Assembly (NCBI GenBank): GCA_016866255.1
Contig: VGMY01000022.1
Location: 1-34,771 of the forward strand
DNA from: Bacteroidota bacterium
GTDB lineage: Bacteria; Bacteroidota; Bacteroidia; Flavobacteriales_D; Crocinitomicaceae
Length of the DNA stretch: 34,771 nt
Direction of reading: 5' to 3'
The notes beneath the pieces are model-generated. The model made no database searches. It was not told the origin of the DNA and worked only from the letters and a program-made list of their open reading frames with translations. Below, one piece after another: positions 25,401 through 33,537 of the stretch (position 1 is its first letter; each line of letters begins with the position of its first letter). A program made the translations under genes and the position numbers.

Positions 25401-26473
25401 TTAAGGACGGGACCATCCTGCCTGCCGACGGCTATTTGGTCGTTGCCCAAGATACAGGACTTTTTAAAAGCATTTATCCCGAGGTCTACAACGTAACCGG
25501 AGGAACGGTTTTTGGCTGGGAAAACAACGAGGATTCCATTTATGTCCTTGGTCCACGCAACGAAAACATCGTAGCCATGCATTACCGTCACAATGATCCT
25601 TACCCACGCTGCGCGGATGGGTATGGAAGGACCATGGAAAACAAGTACAGCAATGAACAGATACTGGATTCTACGTCGTGGTTTTGCGGGTGTATCGGAG
25701 GATCCCCAGGTCAAGCTTACCAACCGTGCCAAGAGGAACTCATTGTGAGCGAATTCAACCTAGGTAAAGTTGAAATACTCCACAATGCGGAAGATTGGAT
25801 TGAACTCAAAAACAACACGGATCAATCGATGTCACTGAATGGATACGTATTGAAGGACGAGCGAAACAAACACGAATTTATATTGACAGGAATTACCTTG
25901 GAACCAGGAACCTATGCCGTATTGGTGAAAGATTCATCCTTATTCCATCAGCGGCATGAAGACTTCAACGGACAAGCGCTTTATCAAATTCCTTTTGGAA
26001 TCGCGAAAAACGATGCAATACGCATTTTTGATCCTAACGGTGTGATTGTTCAGAGCGTTTTCATCGATACCTTGGGCACTTGGTTGGCGGCTCCTTTTAA
26101 CGAGGACTACACCTTTGAATACCAAGAGTTGGGCACGAACCAAACCTTGGCAGATCAATGGTTTGTTGGATGTGTAGGAGGTTCTCCAGGGAGAGCCTTT
26201 AGCCCTTGTCCCGAAGTACCTAGCAATGAATGGGCTTGGATTTTTCCCAACCCGAATAGCGGAGATTTTACGCTAAACGTTGTTTCCGAAGGAAAAACCA
26301 CCTATCAATTGTTCAATGATTGGGGTCAATTCCTCATGGAAGGATCCGTACAGAAAACCCTCAATCCCATTGCCACACAACCCGTTGACATCTCGAAATT
26401 CGCTCACGGAATGTACTTACTCAAAGTAATACGCAATGAGGAGGTTCGCGTGTTTAGGGTCGTTAAAATATAG
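22493..26473 (+). CDS. CotH-kinase/lamin-tail surface protein with T9SS type A domain
   Basis: I take ATG 22493 (1326 aa) because it opens a signal peptide (MLKISSAFMLILCAMFTYGQ); ATG 22454 would lie inside the permease gene. Order of domains: lamin-tail domain (about 20-110; INEASNSNG, DWIELYN), a galactose-binding-like region (to about 265), a chitobiase C-terminal type domain (384-444; VRYTLNGNDPDTT), a CotH-kinase domain (about 445-800; GLYELREKAN, FFLQDLEWGLGG), an InlB-like repeat (about 832-915; ANPGFTFDHWE), two more lamin-tail domains (921 and 1082 onward), and a type A sorting tail (about 1246-1326; WIFPNPNSGDF, GMYLLKVIRN). CotH proteins phosphorylate spore-coat proteins in Bacillus; a role outside the cell in Bacteroidota is not known to me. 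Confidence 0.83.
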   Translation: MLKISSAFMLILCAMFTYGQVVINEASNSNGTHYILPNGTSPDWIELYNAGAASYSLQGHFLSDNRDSLQKWAFPPNTLGSQQFLTLLANKQGSTFLVNHFETAIDHNIVWKYSVPNTNIPNWTGLGFDDSAWLNGTMSIGYGDGDDSTQVVGPITSYYARCALQISQYQDIVRAILDIDYDDGFVAYMNGIEIARAGLVGTPPNFDELSSDHEAQLYQGGQLSSIEIDMSLLMNVLVNGTNVLAIEVHNSDPNSSDLTCRPFLTFGFGSNQNQFNGTTHPFFNVGNQGGTIETNFGIATAGETLYLSNVSGIIDSLVVPDLEAEMSAGKNQDGVGPTVIFPVPTPNSTNNPSIGYLEYESTPLIQQVGGIYFQSLSVSVTNTSFNGGIVRYTLNGNDPDTTSTLYTGPISLDTHSVVKVRCFPVGTNLLPSPIEAETFLFNEFSTIPIVALTIDSNDLVGPTGIFDNWWTDWKRPCVIEYFDTLGVKRFESKASVKPDGGAGGSRSNPQHSVTVEPSNNTFGTGLPIHFPIIPEKPYVDDYYGLYIRNGSNFWNQYPQRDATFMRVMRKTNANSQAYQPAQVFINGKYFGLYELREKANEGYFYENYGNHRDSLDLLSVSYWYGMVLRTVKGSDSSFFDMISSISTLDKSDPKYLFYCDRKLDTKNYADYLIGELWYANADWIYNNMKMARPRTYNNKWRFFLQDLEWGLGGWTGYDANMFDWFQNANQPNHYYTIYSHLIQDSSYRNYFINRFADLMNTTLHPNSYTPIVNGMYQQLLPEMPRHFALWTGDIPGGMANYENQKNNILYHFNNRSPVVRNQMLGYYGLDNTVNVTLKTIPENAGYIKISTIIPDSLPWTGVYFNGNPVRISAHANPGFTFDHWEYNINLAPNQLNQSNVVVNIATDDYFHAVFQGAPRDTTLTVSEIHYNPDPSLDGGNWIELHNFGEHAMDLTGYRVKSSNFYDNFEFKDGTILPADGYLVVAQDTGLFKSIYPEVYNVTGGTVFGWENNEDSIYVLGPRNENIVAMHYRHNDPYPRCADGYGRTMENKYSNEQILDSTSWFCGCIGGSPGQAYQPCQEELIVSEFNLGKVEILHNAEDWIELKNNTDQSMSLNGYVLKDERNKHEFILTGITLEPGTYAVLVKDSSLFHQRHEDFNGQALYQIPFGIAKNDAIRIFDPNGVIVQSVFIDTLGTWLAAPFNEDYTFEYQELGTNQTLADQWFVGCVGGSPGRAFSPCPEVPSNEWAWIFPNPNSGDFTLNVVSEGKTTYQLFNDWGQFLMEGSVQKTLNPIATQPVDISKFAHGMYLLKVIRNEEVRVFRVVKI

Positions 26474-26546
26474 GTTTAAGCCTTAAAAGGGCTGCTTCGT
26501 TTAATTACCCAATGTTGTTGCTGTGCACCCAAGAAGGAATTACAAT

Positions 26547-27854
26547 ATGAATAAAAAATTACTGCTTGCCTTTGTTACCTTAGCCTTGAAGGGTTTTGGA
26601 CAAAATTACACCTCCTATTTTACGGGAAACAATAATGATATCAATACGTACCCATCCGGAGGAATCTGCCTCATGGGCGGTGCTGCCGAGGATGATAATG
26701 CCATGAAATGGTTCTTGCAAAGAGCGAACGGTGGCGATATCTTAGTTTTGAGAACAAGCGGCGCTAATGGGTATAATTCCTATTTATATTCCGGGTTGGG
26801 CATTCCCGTTAATTCTGTGGAAACCATACTATTTAATAATGCTCTAGCGAGTAATGAATCCTACATAGTTCAAAAGATTCATCAAGCCGAAGCTATTTGG
26901 TTTGCCGGCGGCAACCAGTGGTCTTACATTAATTATTGGAGGAATACCCCGGTAGACAGTGCAATTAATCAGGCTATTGAACAACGAAATATTGTAATCG
27001 GGGGAACAAGTGCAGGCATGGCCATTCAGGGTAAGTATTATTTCTCTGCACAAAACGGAACCGTTACCTCCACCGAAGCTCTTTCAAATCCCTATAATAA
27101 CTCGGTAACTGTTGATTCCTCGCGGTTTGTTAATAATTTCTTTCTGAACAACACCATCACAGACTCTCATTTTGATAACCCCGACAGAAAAGGAAGGCTT
27201 ATGACATTTCTTGCAAGAATTACGACAGATTTTGGGGTTTTTGCAAAAGGCATAGCTTGTGATGAATATACAGCTGTCTGTATTGACACAAATGGAACTG
27301 CCCGTGTTTTTGGAGAATTTCCGAATTACGACGACAATGCCTACTTTGTACAATCCAATTGTGAACTTCCGGTGCAGATGCCCGAAAATTGCACCGTTGG
27401 AAATCCTTTAACGTGGGATTTAGGAGAATTAGCCGTAAAGGCTTATCAAATAAAAGGGGACAACGCCGGAAATAACACATTTGACCTAAATACCTGGCAG
27501 TCTGGAACGGGCGGGATTTGGTACGATTGGTTTGTTTCAAATGGGAATTTTACTGAGGAAATAGGGACAGCCATTAATTGCCCTTTATCCACTTTTGAGA
27601 TCGAGGAAACTTCCAACGTTCAACTCTATCCGAACCCTACCTCGGATAAATTAATTATAGAGACGGTGAATTTATCGCTGAACTTTACGAAAATCAACCT
27701 ATACAACGCACTTGGACAAAAATTTGAGTTCAAAACAACGAAAATCTCGAATGCATACCACGCCGATTTAAGTTCCTTAAAAAAAGGCATTTACTATATG
27801 ATTCACGAGGAAACATACACCAAGCACCTGGTTGGAAAAATAATTAAAGAATAA
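26547..27854 (+). CDS. Cyanophycinase-like (peptidase S51) protein with T9SS type A domain
   Basis: I choose ATG 26547 (435 aa; MNKKLLLAFVTLALKGFGQ, a signal peptide); a GTG at 26523 adds eight residues. The catalytic domain spans about 30-330: GGICLMGGAAEDDNA, a glutamine-amidotransferase-like fold, nucleophile Ser155 in GGTSAGMAIQG, then TDSHFDNPDRKGRL with a likely catalytic His. S51 enzymes include cyanophycinase and dipeptidase E, which cleave Asp-linked peptides. The C-terminus (about 352-435) is a type A sorting tail (VQLYPNPTSDKL, GIYYMIHEE, VGKIIKE), so the enzyme is exported. Use of external cyanophycin or aspartyl peptides as a nitrogen source is inference. Confidence 0.8.
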   Translation: MNKKLLLAFVTLALKGFGQNYTSYFTGNNNDINTYPSGGICLMGGAAEDDNAMKWFLQRANGGDILVLRTSGANGYNSYLYSGLGIPVNSVETILFNNALASNESYIVQKIHQAEAIWFAGGNQWSYINYWRNTPVDSAINQAIEQRNIVIGGTSAGMAIQGKYYFSAQNGTVTSTEALSNPYNNSVTVDSSRFVNNFFLNNTITDSHFDNPDRKGRLMTFLARITTDFGVFAKGIACDEYTAVCIDTNGTARVFGEFPNYDDNAYFVQSNCELPVQMPENCTVGNPLTWDLGELAVKAYQIKGDNAGNNTFDLNTWQSGTGGIWYDWFVSNGNFTEEIGTAINCPLSTFEIEETSNVQLYPNPTSDKLIIETVNLSLNFTKINLYNALGQKFEFKTTKISNAYHADLSSLKKGIYYMIHEETYTKHLVGKIIKE

Positions 27855-27857
27855 TTT

Positions 27858-28176
27858 CTCAATTCTGCTTCGGTGATTCAAGCAGGTGGTGCTTCCGGGC
27901 TGGAGAAAGCCGTTGTTTGGTTGGTTTAGCGTGCCGTTTGCAGAGCGAATACATCACCCCTATTTTATCAAAAACCGGGATTTCATTGAAAGCAGATGGT
28001 AAAAACAATGGGGCGACCCAATGAAGGAGTTTGCCTTTATTGGTCAGAACATCGATCAAGAGGAAATGATGGCCGATCTAGAAAAGTGTTTGCTTAGCGA
28101 CGAAGAGCCAAACTAATATGAAAGCGAACAAAGCCTAACGGATGCATTCCCGCGCGACATACTAGGCATTTTTTAG
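27858..28176 (+). pseudogene. Decayed 3' end of a CobW-family GTPase gene
   Basis: No intact frame exists in this 507-bp gap, but joined frames read as the C-terminal domain of a CobW/ZigA-type metal-chaperone GTPase. The first piece (27858 on) gives SVIQAGGASGLEKAVVW and then a stop. After a frame change comes VPFAERIHHPYFIKNRDFIE, SRW, an in-frame TAA, then KQWGDPMKEFAFIGQNIDQE and EMMADLEKCLLSDEEPN with a stop at 28114-28116. The same frame continues YESEQSLTDAFPRDILGIF to a TAG at 28174. The GTPase domain is absent. So the fragment shows 5' truncation, at least one frameshift and one or two stops. Intact relatives are often zinc-regulated. The DNA from 28177 to 28361 shows nothing further. 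Confidence 0.72.
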
Positions 28177-28361
28177 GGCAATATCAACTTTGATGGTTTC
28201 AATCGATTGGGATCAGACTTCGGGCCATCATTTAATTTGAGATTAGTCTGCATGGGAATAACCCGAGCTTCGTTAAAAATGAAAGTACAAATTTTCAACT
28301 TTTAGCTATTGAGCGTTTCCGTTGTTCAATCAATTTTAGTAATTTTCAAAATCTTTAATCT

Positions 28362-31300
28362 ATGAAAAAAGTACTACTTACCAGCCTTTTGTTACCCCTA
28401 CTCGTTTTTTCACAAGCTACCATTCAAGTCAGGGTATTGAGCGTTCAGACGCTTTCCAACGTAGACTGCGATGGTCTGTTCCTTGGAAATTCAGACTTTG
28501 TTTGGGAATTTACTGCCACCGATAACACCCTAGGTTTCACCAACAATAACCCTGCTCTGTTCGGAATTTTTGGGTTTAATTACGCCTACAAAAACAACGA
28601 TAACGGACCCTACACCATGGCAGCCCCAGGAGGAACCTTCTCTCCCAATAACGGCTTATTTTTCAACCATAATTACCTCTGCGTCAACGACGTTCCTTCC
28701 ACCATTAATTTAGCGTGGGAAGCTTACGAAAACGACGACGCAGGAAATTACGACGTGCTCGGTTTCATCGATGGCCAAACCGGTTTACAAAATGTTGGCA
28801 TGCCAGTCCCTGCGGCGGTTGGTATCTTGAATTACTCCTTCACAGCGGTCAGCCAAGACGGAGGATGTGGTCAAGTATATACCATCAATCTGCAAGTGGA
28901 ACGTTTGCCCTTAGCGGTAAACTACATGCAAGACAACATTTGCTCTGCGCAGCAACTTAACCTGAATACCACCTATACCTACGGGTTTTGTACTGCAACC
29001 CTAGAACCCAACGAACCAGCTGCGCAAGACGTACAGAATGCAGGTTCACTTTGGACAAAATTTGTGGCGCCTGCCTCGGGCAGTGTTAACATTACGTCCG
29101 ACCTGGGCGGAACGAATATTGGTACCTATTTCCAAGTTTATCACGCAGCAGACGGCATGAACTGCACCGACGGTGTTCACGTTGTGACTGGCCAAACAAT
29201 CAAGAACAAATTCGAGTACCTTTCCCACGTTGATTTTTCCGACGGAATTGACTTTTTAGGGTTGGACCCTGAGGCTGAAATCGTTTTCGACGCCTGCGAC
29301 CCCATTCCTTTCATTTCGTATCAAAAACTCATACCAGGTCAAACCTATTATATTCAATTTACGGCCGACGGCCCAAATGAACTCGGATCTTACCAATTGC
29401 GGGTTGATGGTCTTGGTGGTGGTGCGCCCAACTTGGAGGATATACCTTGCTTGTCGAGTACGGTCACCTTCGGTACCAACGCCATTTCTTCCTCAGCCAA
29501 TAGTGCCCCGACAACCAACCTTAATTTTGGATGTGCTTTCGACGGAGGAAACGGTGCGGGAGAAACTGGACAACAACACACGTCACCAAACCCCAACGAG
29601 TACCATGCCTACGATTACCAGCACATTGGATTGGGCAATACGTCCATGAACGAAAGCGTCTGGTTGAATTTCGTGGCTCCCAACTCCGGTAGAATCACCT
29701 TCGAAGCCGATTATCAAAATGCCCTTTACGGTGAAAGTGCTGCTTTATTCGGTTACGACAAAGCCTTCGGTCCTGGCGTACCCAATGACTTTCTCTGTTC
29801 CAACCTTAAATACATCACATCTGACGAAGGAGGAACGAACAATTTCCTCGGAGGCGATCCTTCCGCGATCGTACAAGGAACCTGCCTCGAACCAGGGTAC
29901 AAATATTTTGGAATGATTGACCCTTCGGATGCCATAACGCCTTTAAGTCCTCAAAACATCAATTCTTGGGTGTTCAATCCTGCTATCTCTGACCCAAGCA
30001 ACAACGCGCCCGGAAACGATATTCTATGCCTTGCGCTTCAAGATACGTTGTATGAGGTTCCTGTTATCGCCGCAGGTTCCAACCCAACCTTTCAAGCAGT
30101 GGCCGGGACCAACATCCTAGCGTGCCGCGAATACCTTGCGGGGGAACCACCGCTGCACCCGAACCCAGCAAACCGAGCGGATCAAACCGTTTGGCATTAC
30201 TTTGTTGGCCCGCCCTCTGGGGCGGTTGAATTGAGCATTCGAGCCTACATTGGCATGAATCTTTTGCGATTTAATGTATTCGAATTATTGAATGGAACCA
30301 ATTGCTACGGTGGACTTGGGCCTGCTACTTACACGGTGGACGGAACACGGTTTACGCCGATGATTACTCCGTTAGTATCGGGAACTGCTGATTACAACGG
30401 GCATCAAGAAACGCTTTGCTGCCTTGATTCAGGAAAAATCTACGCAATTCAAATTGATGGCGGATCGCCCGGCGATGAAGGTCAGTACATCATTGAATAC
30501 ATTCAGGAATTGGAAAGCGATGCCGGAGACATTTTTGCCAATTCTAGCAATGGGTCTTATTCCGACATCAACCTCGGCGACACCCTTTACGTTTGCTACG
30601 GAGACACCGTAACTCCCGGAATATTGTTGAACGGCATCGGTCAATCTACCGCCTCCATTCCAAGTTGTTTGATTCCTGGGTATGTGTTGCATCAATCCAA
30701 CCCAGCTCCGAATCCGGTCATCAATTCAGGATTCACCTACATCGATTCAATCCAAGGAAACGGTACTTTTGTGAACAACGGTAACGGAAACGGAACTTTT
30801 GGTAATCCTTCCTTTAATACCGTTTATTACCTGTCGCCTGCTGCAGATCAGGCCGCCTCTTGGGGATCCTTCAACTGCCAAACCGCCACGGTAGAAAATG
30901 GCATTCCAGTTGTATTCTTACAATCCCTAACGGCCAACTTCAGCTACAACAACAATACCTGTACTGTAAGCTTTTCAGCAACCGGAGGATTGGGAGGCGC
31001 AGGAAATGCCTACAACTACACCATTACCAATCCGCTAGGAAATATTGCATCAACGGGAACCGTCAATGCGAATCAAACGGTCAATTATACGGGTGCCATC
31101 GTTGGGAATTACACGGTAGTTATTGGCGATGGAGCTTGCTCGCAGTCGTACACCTTTGATGCCTCGGGTTGCGCTACACCTTGCTTACCTTTAACGGTGA
31201 ACACCACCTTAAACGCGTGTGCAGGAACGGGCGTTTTCTTACAAGGTGCGGTTCAAACGCAATCTGGAACCTACACGGATTCCTTGTTAACGGCTTTGGG

Positions 31301-32078
31301 ATGTGACAGCGTCATTATTACTCAATTGAATTTCTTAGCGGCAATACCTTTGACGCAGCAGAATGTCCTGATTTGCTCAGGTGGAAACTACAGCATCAAT
31401 GGGAATACTTACACGCAGCCAGGGGCTTATTTAGATACCTTGGTAACGGCAAACGGTTGTGATTCCGTAATATTGACCAACCTGCAATTCACTCCAATGA
31501 TTACGTCGCTGGTCAATCAAACCATTTGTTCGGGAGGAAGCTTCAATTTCAATGGTACAATCCTCGTCTCGGAAGGTATTTACAGCGATAGCCTTAGCGG
31601 AATCGGCGGTTGTGACTCTGTGGTAATTTTGGCCCTCTACATCAATCCTCCATCGGTAAACACCATCAATATTTCCATTTGTGAAGGAGAATCGTACACC
31701 TTCGGTGGAAACGTCTACACACAAAGCGGCATTTATTCGGACACCCTAAGCGACCAGAACGGATGCGATTCGATCGCTCAATTGGAATTATCCGTTGCAA
31801 CATGTGCGGGTGATTTTGAAATCGCCAACATCTTAACGCCGAACGGCGACGGTCAAAACGATACGTGGAAAATCGATAACCCTTACCAAATAGCAGGTTG
31901 CACGGTTAAAATCTACAACCGTTGGGGACAACCCTTGTACGAAACCTCGGATTATCAAAACGAATGGGATGGATCGAAAAACAACGAACCCTTACCGGAT
32001 GGAGTCTATTTTTACTCAATAGAATGCGGTGAGAAAACCTACCAAGGAGCTATCAACTTGTTACGATTAAAAAAATAA
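28362..32078 (+). CDS. Large PPC/repeat surface protein with T9SS type B domain
   Basis: 1238 aa with signal peptide MKKVLLTSLLLPLLVFSQ. A unique N-terminal domain (about 20-190; VRVLSVQTLSNVDCDGLF) is followed by several PPC-like beta-sandwich regions (about 190-740; SLWTKFVAPASGSVNI, TYYIQFTADGPNELGSY). Four 50-residue repeats come next (about 944-1145; pattern ICxGGxYxxNGxxYxQxGxYxDTLxxxxGCDS). Residues about 1150-1238 are the gliding-type sorting domain (ILTPNGDGQNDTW, IYNRWGQPLYET, EWDGSKN, GVYFYSI, INLLRLKK). It would be secreted by T9SS and held on the cell surface. Only 3 bp separate its stop from the PorP/SprF-OmpA gene, so a cargo-partner operon is likely. Confidence 0.87.
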   Translation: MKKVLLTSLLLPLLVFSQATIQVRVLSVQTLSNVDCDGLFLGNSDFVWEFTATDNTLGFTNNNPALFGIFGFNYAYKNNDNGPYTMAAPGGTFSPNNGLFFNHNYLCVNDVPSTINLAWEAYENDDAGNYDVLGFIDGQTGLQNVGMPVPAAVGILNYSFTAVSQDGGCGQVYTINLQVERLPLAVNYMQDNICSAQQLNLNTTYTYGFCTATLEPNEPAAQDVQNAGSLWTKFVAPASGSVNITSDLGGTNIGTYFQVYHAADGMNCTDGVHVVTGQTIKNKFEYLSHVDFSDGIDFLGLDPEAEIVFDACDPIPFISYQKLIPGQTYYIQFTADGPNELGSYQLRVDGLGGGAPNLEDIPCLSSTVTFGTNAISSSANSAPTTNLNFGCAFDGGNGAGETGQQHTSPNPNEYHAYDYQHIGLGNTSMNESVWLNFVAPNSGRITFEADYQNALYGESAALFGYDKAFGPGVPNDFLCSNLKYITSDEGGTNNFLGGDPSAIVQGTCLEPGYKYFGMIDPSDAITPLSPQNINSWVFNPAISDPSNNAPGNDILCLALQDTLYEVPVIAAGSNPTFQAVAGTNILACREYLAGEPPLHPNPANRADQTVWHYFVGPPSGAVELSIRAYIGMNLLRFNVFELLNGTNCYGGLGPATYTVDGTRFTPMITPLVSGTADYNGHQETLCCLDSGKIYAIQIDGGSPGDEGQYIIEYIQELESDAGDIFANSSNGSYSDINLGDTLYVCYGDTVTPGILLNGIGQSTASIPSCLIPGYVLHQSNPAPNPVINSGFTYIDSIQGNGTFVNNGNGNGTFGNPSFNTVYYLSPAADQAASWGSFNCQTATVENGIPVVFLQSLTANFSYNNNTCTVSFSATGGLGGAGNAYNYTITNPLGNIASTGTVNANQTVNYTGAIVGNYTVVIGDGACSQSYTFDASGCATPCLPLTVNTTLNACAGTGVFLQGAVQTQSGTYTDSLLTALGCDSVIITQLNFLAAIPLTQQNVLICSGGNYSINGNTYTQPGAYLDTLVTANGCDSVILTNLQFTPMITSLVNQTICSGGSFNFNGTILVSEGIYSDSLSGIGGCDSVVILALYINPPSVNTINISICEGESYTFGGNVYTQSGIYSDTLSDQNGCDSIAQLELSVATCAGDFEIANILTPNGDGQNDTWKIDNPYQIAGCTVKIYNRWGQPLYETSDYQNEWDGSKNNEPLPDGVYFYSIECGEKTYQGAINLLRLKK
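31191..31796 (+). repeat. Four tandem 50-aa coding repeats (GCDS type)
   Basis: About 606 bp in four units averaging 151 bp, each with one cysteine near the start and a GCDS motif near the end. Such units are common stalk modules before gliding-type C-terminal domains. Confidence 0.75.
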
Positions 32079-32081
32079 GCC

Positions 32082-33443
32082 ATGAGAAAACTTCCAATTA
32101 TTGCTTTAATGACGGCGGTAGTAAATTTGGCCTATACGCAACAAGTGCCGCAATCCTATTTGTACGGGTACAACTCCTTTCTGATCAATCCTGCTTCTTC
32201 CGGTTTGAACAACTGCACGGAGCTTACCGTGGCGCACCATAACCAATGGGTTAAAATTGACGGCGCGCCGATTACCAACCATCTCTTGGTTTCCACAAGA
32301 ATTAAAGAGCGCTGGGGCATTGGAGGACAGTTCATGATGGATAAAATTGGGATGCTCCAACAAGTATCAGCATTGGGGAACGTATCCTATAGCATCCTAA
32401 ATGGAAATCAAACCTTGCGTTTAGGAATATCGATCGGTTATAACAACTATCGGATCAACCCTTCGAACGCGGTGGCCTTCGACCTGCTCGATCCGATCGT
32501 CAACGGAGGCAATCAAAGTGCCGGGGCGATTTCCTCGGATTTTGGTGCCTTTTACCGGAACGGTGCCTTGGAACTTTTTGGCACCGTTAAGCAACTGGTT
32601 AAAACGTATTCCAACTTCGGTTACGCCAACCTTCCCGGATATGGTCAGCGACCGCACTTTATGATTGGAACGGGATATCAAATAAAACTCAACAACGCTT
32701 GGGGATTGCGTCCGAATGCCTTGTACAAGAGCATCAACAATGTCAATCAAGTCGACGTCAATGTGGACGCCCAGTATAAGAAATTCCTGCATTTGGGTGC
32801 AGGTTTCCGAACGCAAGTTGGGTTGATGGCACGAGCTGGAATTGTGTTGAAAGAGAAATTTTTCTTCGGATATGCTTACGAGGCTCCCATAGCGAACATT
32901 GCGTCCTACAGCAGTGGTTCCCATGAACTGATGTTAAAGATGACGCTTTGCAAACCTGAGCGAGCCATCGTTTCCAAAGTGAAAATAGATACCATTGTTC
33001 GAGAAATCCAAAAAATCGATACGGTACTCATTACCCAAACGAGGGTCGATACAGTTTACTTGGAAAGAGCTATTGAAAACACCCCTGAAAACGAACCTAA
33101 AACAGGCAATATCTCGAAGACCGTCTTGTTCGAATTTGATAAATCGCTGGTGAAAAAGGACAGCTACGGGGAATTGGAAAGCATCGTCAATTTATTGAAA
33201 ATGAATCCTAGCTACAAGTTATCGTTGGAAGGGCATACAGATGCAGTGGGTACGGAAAGTTACAACATTGGGTTATCCAAGAACCGTGTAAACGCCGTTC
33301 GGGACTTCATCATTATGAACGGCATATCGCCGGATCGCATCGTGCCTCAACACCACGGTGAAACCAAGCCTGTAGCCGACAATTCAAATCCTGATGGAAG
33401 AAAATCAAACCGAAGGGTGGATGTAGAGATCATTATTCCATGA
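32082..33443 (+). CDS. PorP/SprF-type outer-membrane protein fused to OmpA-like domain
   Basis: 453 aa with signal peptide MRKLPIIALMTAVVNLAYTQ. Residues about 20-305 follow the PorP/SprF pattern: SYLYGYNSFLINPASSGLNN, then HHNQWVKIDGAP, then repeated beta strands to about 305. Such proteins help T9SS deliver or anchor gliding-type cargo such as SprB. A linker with repeated KIDTV and TRVDTVYLE words leads into an OmpA C-terminal domain (about 340-453): VLFEFDKSLV, EGHTDAVGT (Asp near 386), YNIGLSKNRVNAV, NRRVDVEI. The domain would bind peptidoglycan from the periplasmic side. Family members usually end after the barrel at about 300-350 aa. It is directly downstream of a type B cargo gene. The ligand residues look intact. 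Confidence 0.88.
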   Translation: MRKLPIIALMTAVVNLAYTQQVPQSYLYGYNSFLINPASSGLNNCTELTVAHHNQWVKIDGAPITNHLLVSTRIKERWGIGGQFMMDKIGMLQQVSALGNVSYSILNGNQTLRLGISIGYNNYRINPSNAVAFDLLDPIVNGGNQSAGAISSDFGAFYRNGALELFGTVKQLVKTYSNFGYANLPGYGQRPHFMIGTGYQIKLNNAWGLRPNALYKSINNVNQVDVNVDAQYKKFLHLGAGFRTQVGLMARAGIVLKEKFFFGYAYEAPIANIASYSSGSHELMLKMTLCKPERAIVSKVKIDTIVREIQKIDTVLITQTRVDTVYLERAIENTPENEPKTGNISKTVLFEFDKSLVKKDSYGELESIVNLLKMNPSYKLSLEGHTDAVGTESYNIGLSKNRVNAVRDFIIMNGISPDRIVPQHHGETKPVADNSNPDGRKSNRRVDVEIIIP

Positions 33444-33537
33444 GAATTAAACACCCGTTCATGGAAAAGTTATAACACGCCGATGGAAATTCTTCAGAAA
33501 TTGTCTAATTTTAATAAAAATTTAATATTCAATCGTT

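Noticed and set aside
26474..26500. A possible hairpin after the CotH gene (AAGCC ... GGGCTGCTT)
   Set aside because: The stem is short and imperfect and no T-run follows; not a convincing terminator.
27859..28059. A 66-codon minus-strand frame in the gap after the S51 gene
   Set aside because: The plus strand here reads as a CobW C-terminal remnant, which explains the sequence better; the minus frame has no motif or signal.
32421..32924. A 167-codon minus-strand frame inside the PorP/SprF region
   Set aside because: It is antisense to a well-supported gene and has no start signal or recognisable motif.
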